A stretch of DNA of 64,000 nucleotides from Desarmillaria ectypa (lineage: Eukaryota > Basidiomycota > Agaricomycetes > Agaricales > Physalacriaceae): NCBI GenBank assembly GCA_030407005.1, contig JAUDYN010000010.1, positions 372,001 through 436,000 of the forward strand, given 5' to 3'. The translations under genes were made by a program, and so were the position numbers. Under the pieces are notes generated by a model that saw only the letters and a program-made list of their open reading frames with translations, made no database searches and was not told the DNA's origin. Positions within the stretch are counted from its first letter, which is position 1. Every line of letters begins with the position of its first letter. Shown piece by piece: positions 57,366 through 64,000 of the stretch.

Positions 57366-58648
57366 TGATGTGCTTGGTAATGGCAAGTGACAAAAGAATT
57401 AGGGAATGGCAATGAACACCAATCACACTAAATCTCTTACTACTCTACACTTAATCACCAATATTGAATTCAGGTGGTTTTGAGTATGATGGAAGCATTC
57501 TGCAGACTTCAATAATCAAGTACAGTTGTCTTAAAGATATTTTATTCATTACTAGTGAGTTATACAAAGTACTACTCATACTAGTGGGGTGGGTAAGACA
57601 CAATTGGATAAGAGTGACTTGGTTTGAGCTACTGCACTCATTCTGACTGAAACTGATTCATACTGGTGGCACTCTTAGCCTAAGAATAAACTATAACTCC
57701 AAGAACTTTGCTTGAACTAACTTCAAAACACTCCGGACCTTTGCAGGATACAACAGTGACTCTAATGGACTTCAATTCAATGCAATTCTATGGGTGACTT
57801 AGCGACTATTAATCACTTTGTCGAGGTTAAGCACAAAAGCCTTTAATTGGGGACACCAGTTACTATCAGTGAGGGCTCAACTGTGGGGATGGCTTGCCTG
57901 CTTTGCATGAGCGCCCATCCCACTACTTATATACTACTGAGACAGAACTATAAATATCATCTGGGTATAGGGTATATTGGTAAGGATTTCTTGGCTAGTC
58001 ATGAATAATGGTGAATAATCATGCAATAGTCAGTCTAGTCTGTTTTCTTTTCAAATATTCGGTCTAGAGACTCCACAGTCAGTCTTTCCATATTCTTGGC
58101 CCAACTACATGCCCTAGTAATGCAATTATAAGAATATCCAGATATTGGTGCCTGTAACAGTTATCTGATCATGATTGAGGGTGCAGTCTGGCTACACTAG
58201 TATTAATCATAAGAGATCTATATTGCAATAGTCAGATCTGGGCTCAAGGTTAATCCATTCCTAATTTATTTCTAAGTCCTGTTTCAAGATTGCTATGTGA
58301 CTAGTTATCCTGACTTAGGTGTTTATGCCCAGTCCAGTTTGCTAGTGACAGAACTTCATGATATCTGTGTACTCTGCTCCTGGTTTTAGTCTGCTAGTAG
58401 CATCCTTTGTTTACTAGTGGCTGTATTTAGTCCTGCTAGCATTCAAGTTACTAGTCTGGCCAGCTGGTAGATTTAACCCACTAATGGTGTCGCATCTAAG
58501 TCCTGGCTGTACCAGTTGCTTACTGCATTTAACTATCAGCTCAAAGCCTCAGCTATAGTCTTCTATTTATCACTAGTATAGGATAGATGTGCAATAGTAT
58601 TGTTACAAATTCACAAAATCTAGGTGTGAATGTGTAGACAGCATATCA
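57366..58648 (-). mobile_element. Repeat I, copy 3 (inverted, 1,283 bp)
   Basis: Reverse complement of I1 and I2: begins TGATGTGCTTGG and ends GCATATCA on the plus strand. Flanks differ (…tgtgcac left, ccagg… right) and come from different parts of the gag-pol map (pro region left, mid-gag right). The copy therefore marks a recombination joint between elements C and D, not a simple insertion. Confidence 0.75.
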
Positions 58649-60733
58649 CCAGGCACCACTATTCAGGCCCATATACATGCCAACAGGCATTGAGAACTCT
58701 ATCCCCCAGCCACAGGGGACCTGGTACCCAGACTTTGCCCTCAGACAGTAGTGGAGCAATGGGAGCTGGGTCACTCTCTTTGACAGCTTTGGAGGATGGA
58801 GGTCAACAGAAGGGAAGAGGATGGGCATGATGCTCAACTTTGATATGTTTTCATATAACACAGGATACTATGGTGGGCTGGGACACTCTCAGCCCCAATA
58901 TATGAATTACCCTGAATATCCCCACAACATCCTGGCCCAACAGCCACAACCCCTGCCTGATTCGCCACCACAGCATTGGGTACATCAAACAGGTTATCAC
59001 TCCTATCAGGATGGTAGCCTTCTATTTGCAGGAGTGGAAGAAGATCCTGAAGGAAGCACCACCTCTGCAGAACCACCTCCTGCCATGACAGAGGAACTTT
59101 GGCAACAGACCAGGGCCATGTTAGCTGAGAAGGAACAGTGCATCAAGGAGATGCACAAGGAACTTACCAAGGAGGAAGCTATCAGAAAGGAGATGATGGA
59201 TTACCTCTGCAAGAATGAAAAGGGAAAGAAACCTGAATGCAGGAGACTGATGGAACCTCCCAAGGAGTATCCCACCCCTCAACAGGATCACTTCTTGATC
59301 CCAGGGCCACCCTCTGAGAAGGGTCTCCCTGATCCTATACCCAATCCCATTGGGAATGCCCCTGATGATGCTCCCTATTTAGGAATAAAACCAGTCCTCA
59401 TCCAACCCCCAAAGCCATTCAAGAGGGACCACAATGATATAGAATGCTTCATCAGCAATTGTATCACCTACTTTGAAGTATTCTGCCACTACTTCCAGGT
59501 GCCATCACACCTGGTACTATTTGTGACCTCCCACTTCAAGAGGGCCACCAAGGACTGGTGGGTCTACAAGAGACCTGAATTCTAGATCAGGGATACCTAT
59601 GATGGGACCCTCACCCACTTCTGATATCCAGCTTGAGAGGATTTTGTTGATATGGTCTCTCATCAATTTAGAGACCCTGCAATTGAAGAAGTCTATGAAA
59701 AGTGGATGTTTGATCTCTGAATAGGAACACAGCCTGCTTCCCACTACTTCCAGAAGCTGGAAGAAGAGGCCAAGTTAGTAGGCTAGAGAACTAATGAGCA
59801 TGAGTGTGGTGCCATGGTGAAGGCCATATGTCTAGGAGTACCAACCTCCTACATGACCTTCATCTCCAACATGGGCATCAACATTCCATGCTTGTATCCA
59901 GAGTGGAAAGAAAGGATTTCACACATGTATGAGGAAAGACAGCACAAATGGGTCTTCAACCAAATGTCAGGAATCCCCTGAGATGGGCAGAAGAAGGACT
60001 CCCATCCCAACCCCTCACAATAACCCAGTGGCAAAGCTGCCACTGGGGTGACAAGTTCCTTGGCCCTAAAGCTGATGGCCAACACAGGTCCCAGTCAGGA
60101 TACCAAAACAGGCCAATGGACAACGTATGGGGGATCAGGACATCTGATGGAAGTTGATCAAAGAAAATTGGAGGGTAGGTGTTTCAGATGCAATGAGAAG
60201 GGCCACATGGCCAAGGACTGCCCTTGAAGAAAGGAGTTCAAAGACATTCAGTCAGTAGGGCCCACTAACAAAGTGGTGCCACCTATAGCCAAGACAGAGG
60301 AGGAAAAAGAGTAGATCGACAAGAGTTCGATTCCCCTTACTTGACCAAATCCTCCAGTGGTGAGTCCTTGGTATCTGTGGATCAGACTTACATACATGCA
60401 TTAGAACATTTAAAAAGCACAAAAAAATATATGACTTTGTTACAGACCCTGAGACTGAGACCATCTGAAGAATCAAAAAAGAACAGGTATGTCACACTCT
60501 TAGAAGATGCTGACACAATTATCTATAGTGAATCCTGAGCCCCTGACAAAGTGCAGGATTGGTCAGGTGATGCTGACAATGCCATGAAGTCCAATGAGTC
60601 CACTATGCAGGACTCATCAGATACACAGGTAAAACTGTGGACTGAGGTCAGTAGATGGGATGCTCTTGGGCCTCTGAAGCCAAACACCCCTGCACCCCTG
60701 TTTAAGGAGCCAAGTCCAAACTCAGCTTCACCA

Positions 60734-61146
60734 TGTCACAATTTTTCCCTTATCTTATCTTATCCAAGTCATATCCATGACTCATCTATCTAATATTCAT
60801 CCTGTATCAACATACCCACTGACCATCATCCTCATTCTCACACACAGTCACCCCATAGCTATCCTAGTGGACCATAATCCTTCTGGATCCTTCTTACTTC
60901 AACACTGTTCCCACATGGACCATACCATTTCATCTAAATATAAATGTCATACTTACAGTATATAAGTAGAGTAAACTTCACTGTTGTACTCTATCTTTCA
61001 ACTAAATTACACTTATATACTTTCTATTCATAATTCATACACCAAAGACCTAGCCCAAAGTCTCATATGAGTGACTGCCTGAATGCGAAGCAGCTCAGAG
61101 ACCAAAGGCTTACATCCCAAGTCACATGATAGACAAGGGCATAACA
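60734..61146 (+). repeat. Element B 5' LTR
   Basis: 413 bp, TGTCAC...ATAACA (TGTTAC in the partner). TATATAAG 60959-60966; self-primer donor ATCTTTCAACTAA 60993-61005. Confidence 0.9.
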
Positions 61147-61159
61147 TTAGTTGAAAGAT
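61147..61159 (+). promoter_or_regulatory. Element B primer-binding site (self-priming)
   Basis: TTAGTTGAAAGAT abuts the LTR and exactly complements ATCTTTCAACTAA at 60993-61005, again 34 nt from the TATA box. It differs from the sites of A and C at bases that change together in the LTR partner. Confidence 0.82.
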
Positions 61160-61443
61160 TCCACTGCTTCCCTTATGCCAGCTATAAAAGAAGCATCCTC
61201 TTATGACCAATGAAGAAAACTAACAGAACCCAAGAACCATCTCTCTTGGCATCGCAATCGGCAGCACCATACTTTTTACTTTTTTTACCATCCTCGCTGT
61301 ACTAGTCTACGAAGAGGAAATCAGAACTCTTCTCTGCCAAAGGAGAATCTGCCACCTGCAACTTCCACCCCAACCACCCCAACACCCTGAACATGTCCTT
61401 CCCAGGGAGTTACTCCCCACCTGAGTGGGAGAACAAGAAGCGG

Positions 61444-62803
61444 TGATATGCCATCTATGCATTCACACCTAGATTTTGTGATTTTGTAACAATACTATTG
61501 CACATCTATCCTATACTAGTGATACATAGAGGACTATAGCTGAGGCCTTGAGCTGATAGTTAAAAGCAGTAAGCAACTGGTAGAGCTAGGACTTAGATGT
61601 GACACCATTAGTGGGTTAAATCTACCAGCCGGCCAGACTAGTAACTCGAATGCTAGCAGGACTAAGTGAAATACAGCCACTAGCAAATGAAGGGTACCAC
61701 TAGCACACAAAAACCAGGAGCAGAGTACACAGATCTCATCAAGTTCTGTCACTAGCAGCCCAGACTGGGCATAAACACCTAAGTCAGGATAACTAGTCAC
61801 ATAGCAATCTTGAAACAGGACTTAGAAATAAATTAGGAATGGATTAACCTTGAGCCCAGATCCGACTATTTCGATATAGATCTCTTATGATCGATGCTAG
61901 TGGAGCTGGACTGCACCCTCGATCATGATCAGATAGCTGTTACAGGTACCAATATCTGGATATTCATATAACTGCATTACTAGAGCATGTAGTTGTGCCA
62001 AGGGTGCGGAAAGACCAACTGTGGAGTCTCTAGACCGAATATTTGAAAAGAAAACAGACTAGACTGACTATTGCATGATTATTCACCATTATTTGTGACT
62101 AGCCAAGAAATCCTTACCAATATACCCTATACCCAGATGATATTTATAGTTCTGTCTCAGTAGTATATAAGTAGTGGGATGGGCGCTCATGCAAAGCAGG
62201 CAAGCCATCCCCACAGTTGAGCCCTCACTGGTAGTAACTGGTGTCCCCAATTAAAGGCTTTTGTGCTTAACCTCGACAAAGTGATTAATAGTCGCTAAGT
62301 CACCCATAGAATTGCATTGAATTGAAGTCCATTAGAGTCACTGTTGTGTCCTGCAAAGGTCCGGAGTGTTTTGAAGTTAGTTCAAGCAAAGTTCTTGGAG
62401 TTATAGTTTATTCTTAGGCCAAGAGCACCACTAGTTAGCCAAGAGTGCGACTGGTCAAGTGTTTATCACTTGTAGGAAGCAGTATAGGGCCAAGAGCGCC
62501 ACCAGTCTGAAGCAGTTTCAGTCAGAACGAGTGCAGTAGCTCAAACCAAGTCACTCTTATCCAATTGTGTCTTACCCACCCCACTAGTATGAGTAGTACT
62601 TTGTATAAACTTACTAGTAACGAATAAAACGTCTTTAAGACAATTGTACTTGATTATTGAAGTCCGCAGAGTGCTTCCATCATACTCAAAACCGCCTGAA
62701 TTCAATATTGGTGATTAAGTGTAGAGTAGTAAGAGGTTTAGTGTGATTGGTGTTCATTGCCATTCTCTAATTCTTTTGTCACTCACCATTACCAAGCACA
62801 TCA
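61444..62803 (+). mobile_element. Repeat I, copy 2 (1,360 bp) inside element B
   Basis: Same length and ends as copy 1 (TGATATGC...GCACATCA) with differences mostly C/T and G/A. No target duplication: the left flank is early gag (…aagaagcgg) and the right flank is integrase C-terminus (ctggactg…). The copy spans a deletion of most of gag-pol. Confidence 0.8.
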
Positions 62804-63369
62804 CTGGACTGACAGCCTACAAACTAAAGCTGCCACCCCACTGGAAGATATATCCCTGATTCAATGAGAAATTATTGACTCTGTATATGGCAGCTTCCTT
62901 CCCCAATCAACAAAAACTGCTGCCTCCTCCACCAGACCTCATTGATGGACAGGAAGAATATAAAATCAAAGAAGTGTTGGACTCATGCACCCGGAAAGTA
63001 TGCTCCAAGAAAGGACAACCATCCAGGGAAGTCACAGACTACCTGGTTAAATGGAAAGGCTGGACTAGGAAACATAATTCTTGGGTCAGAGAAACTGAGA
63101 TGATGAATGCTATGGAAGTGATCAAAGAGTATCAGGCCAGCATAAACCATGCCTTGTACACTCCAAAAATCATAACCAAGAGCAAGATAGTGGTCAAGAT
63201 CTTGGACCATGAATATTCTGACAATGGCAATATTGTGTACTTAGCCTAACACAATGATGAATACAAAAAATGGATCATCAATCCAGACAAAGACACATGG
63301 AAAAACCTGATTGATCAGTACTGGATCAGTCAAATCAAAACACAGTTTGACACCCCCAAAGAAAAACTG
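62804..63369 (+). pseudogene. Element B integrase C-terminus with chromodomain
   Basis: Reads TAYKLKLPPHWKIYP then stop, and an open stretch 62875-63249 containing EEYKIKEVLDSCTRKV, DYLVKWKGW, NSWVRETEMMNAMEVIKEYQ (chromodomain) and QASINHALYTPK. Parallel to 42772-42164 of element A. Confidence 0.85.
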
Positions 63370-63391
63370 TAGCAGTCAGGATGACTGCTTT

Positions 63392-63404
63392 AACAAGGGG
63401 GTAA
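63392..63404 (+). other. Element B polypurine tract
   Basis: AACAAGGGGGTAA directly before the right LTR, identical to that of element A. Confidence 0.75.
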
Positions 63405-63817
63405 TGTTACAATTTTTCTCTTATCTTATCTTATCAAAGTCATATCCATGACTCATCCATCTAATATTCATCCCGTATCAACATACCCACTGACCATCAT
63501 CCTCATTCTCACACACAGTCACCCCATAGCTATCCTAGTGGACCATAATCCTTCTGGATCCTCCTTACTTCAACACTGTTCCCACATGGACCATACCATT
63601 TCATCTAAATATAAATGTCATACTTACAGTATATAAGTAGAGTAAACTTCACTGTTGTACTCTATCTTTCAACTAAATTACACTTATATACTTTCTATTC
63701 ATAATTCATACACCAAAGACCTAGCCCAAAGTCTCATATGAGTGACTGCCCAAACATGAAGCAGCTCAGAGACCAAAGGCTTATGTCCCAAGTCATGTGA
63801 TAGACAAGGATGTAACA
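63405..63817 (+). repeat. Element B 3' LTR
   Basis: 413 bp, TGTTAC...GTAACA; ungapped partner of 60734-61146. Differences include paired CA/TG sites (ttacatccc versus ttatgtccc, gtcacatgat versus gtcatgtgat). Confidence 0.9.
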
Positions 63818-64000
63818 CACCAGGGCCATTGGGGAAAACAAGCACCCACCAAGGCCAAACCCAAGAAATTGAGGGCCCTCCTTCAAGATAGGCACATAGT
63901 CTTACCGACTGTGTGCGCACTCCCATGCAGGTGCAGGCCAAAGAACCGAAGGAAGCCACTAGCATCCAGGCAGTAAAAAGGGGGCATCTGATCCAACACC

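Larger units (their letters stand above)
60734..63817 (+). mobile_element. Element B: internally deleted chromovirus relative nested in element D
   Basis: 3,084 bp between two 413-bp LTRs, flanked by a perfect 5-bp target duplication CACCA (60729-60733 and 63818-63822). Without it, element D reads straight through. Internal parts: primer site, hydrophobic ORF, first codons of gag (MSFPGSYSPPEWENKKR, ~61394-61443), repeat I2, integrase C-terminus with chromodomain, polypurine tract. Most of gag and all of protease-RT-RNase H are missing. Confidence 0.88.
58649..64000 (+). mobile_element. Element D: decayed chromovirus gag-pro, interrupted by element B and continuing beyond the window
   Basis: Starts mid-gag right after I3 (aligns with element C from ~55250). 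The gag core is at 59390-59800 (ECFISNCITYFEVF, FVTSHFKRATKDWWVYKRPE) and a complete-looking knuckle CFRCNEKGHMAKDC at ~60186-60230. At 60733 it is split by element B and resumes at 63818, reading onward into IQAVKRGHLIQ, parallel to TQVVKRGHSSRT of element A protease region. Almost no CpG remains. Confidence 0.8.

Noticed and set aside
41721..64000. Ascomycete-type RIP as the cause of C-to-T changes
   Set aside because: The dinucleotide lost is CpG with TG/CA products on both strands; RIP favours CpA to TpA. CpG methylation decay fits better.

Overview
The window comes from a filamentous basidiomycete, most probably an Agaricomycete (mushroom-forming fungus). The signs are genes cut by many ~50-nt GT-AG introns, a tandem family of CYP63/CYP52-clan-like P450s, a C2-like/NACHT NLR, a BTB gene and a MYND gene of types common in Agaricomycetes, and chromodomain Ty3/gypsy retrotransposons. 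No prokaryotic, plasmid or CRISPR features are present.

0-26 kb holds a P450 cluster. Four paralogous multi-exon P450 genes form two tandem pairs: copies 1 and 2 on the minus strand (1698-4279, 6353-8955), copies 3 and 4 on the plus strand (17954-20579, 23286-25902). Between the pairs lie a SNG1/DUF3533-type membrane protein gene (10773-12488), a MYND zinc-finger gene (14879-~15742, minus) and a small unknown gene (16123-16716, minus). Duplicated flanks show that segments were copied along with the P450s. Copy 1 carries two non-canonical splice donors. Copy 3 has a ~208-bp insertion in its last exon. Copies 3 and 4 are mosaics of nearly identical and diverged tracts.

26-36 kb is ordinary gene space: a BTB/POZ-like gene (25973-27983, minus) and a PHD+SET (SET3-like) gene (28591-30968, plus) share a divergent promoter, and a C2-like/NACHT NLR (31407-35509, minus) converges on the SET gene. 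37.2-40.6 kb is a graveyard of decayed copies of the same families (NLR 5' pieces, a SET3 middle piece) plus an F-box/LRR-like gene. A tRNA-Trp-like gene with a pol III terminator (40750-40828) sits at the edge of the gene space.

40.8-64 kb is AT-rich, CpG-poor, nested retrotransposon DNA. Element A (41721-51673, minus) is a complete but dead chromovirus with paired 423-bp LTRs. Element C (53928-57365, plus) and element D (58649-64000, plus) are related, decayed elements. Element B (60734-63817, plus) is an internally deleted relative inserted in D with a perfect 5-bp target duplication. A 1.36-kb LTR-like repeat ('I') sits inside or between these elements three times. Main observations: (i) each of three elements has a 13-nt primer-binding site abutting its 5' LTR that is perfectly complementary to that element's own LTR 34 nt from the TATA box, and the sequence differs between elements, so pairing covaries (Tf1-type self-priming); (ii) the element A LTR pair differs by 23 transitions and nothing else, 21 of them explained by CpG loss, and one Asp in each of the RT, RNase H and integrase catalytic centres is now Asn at a former CpG; (iii) a short hydrophobic ORF precedes gag in all three elements.
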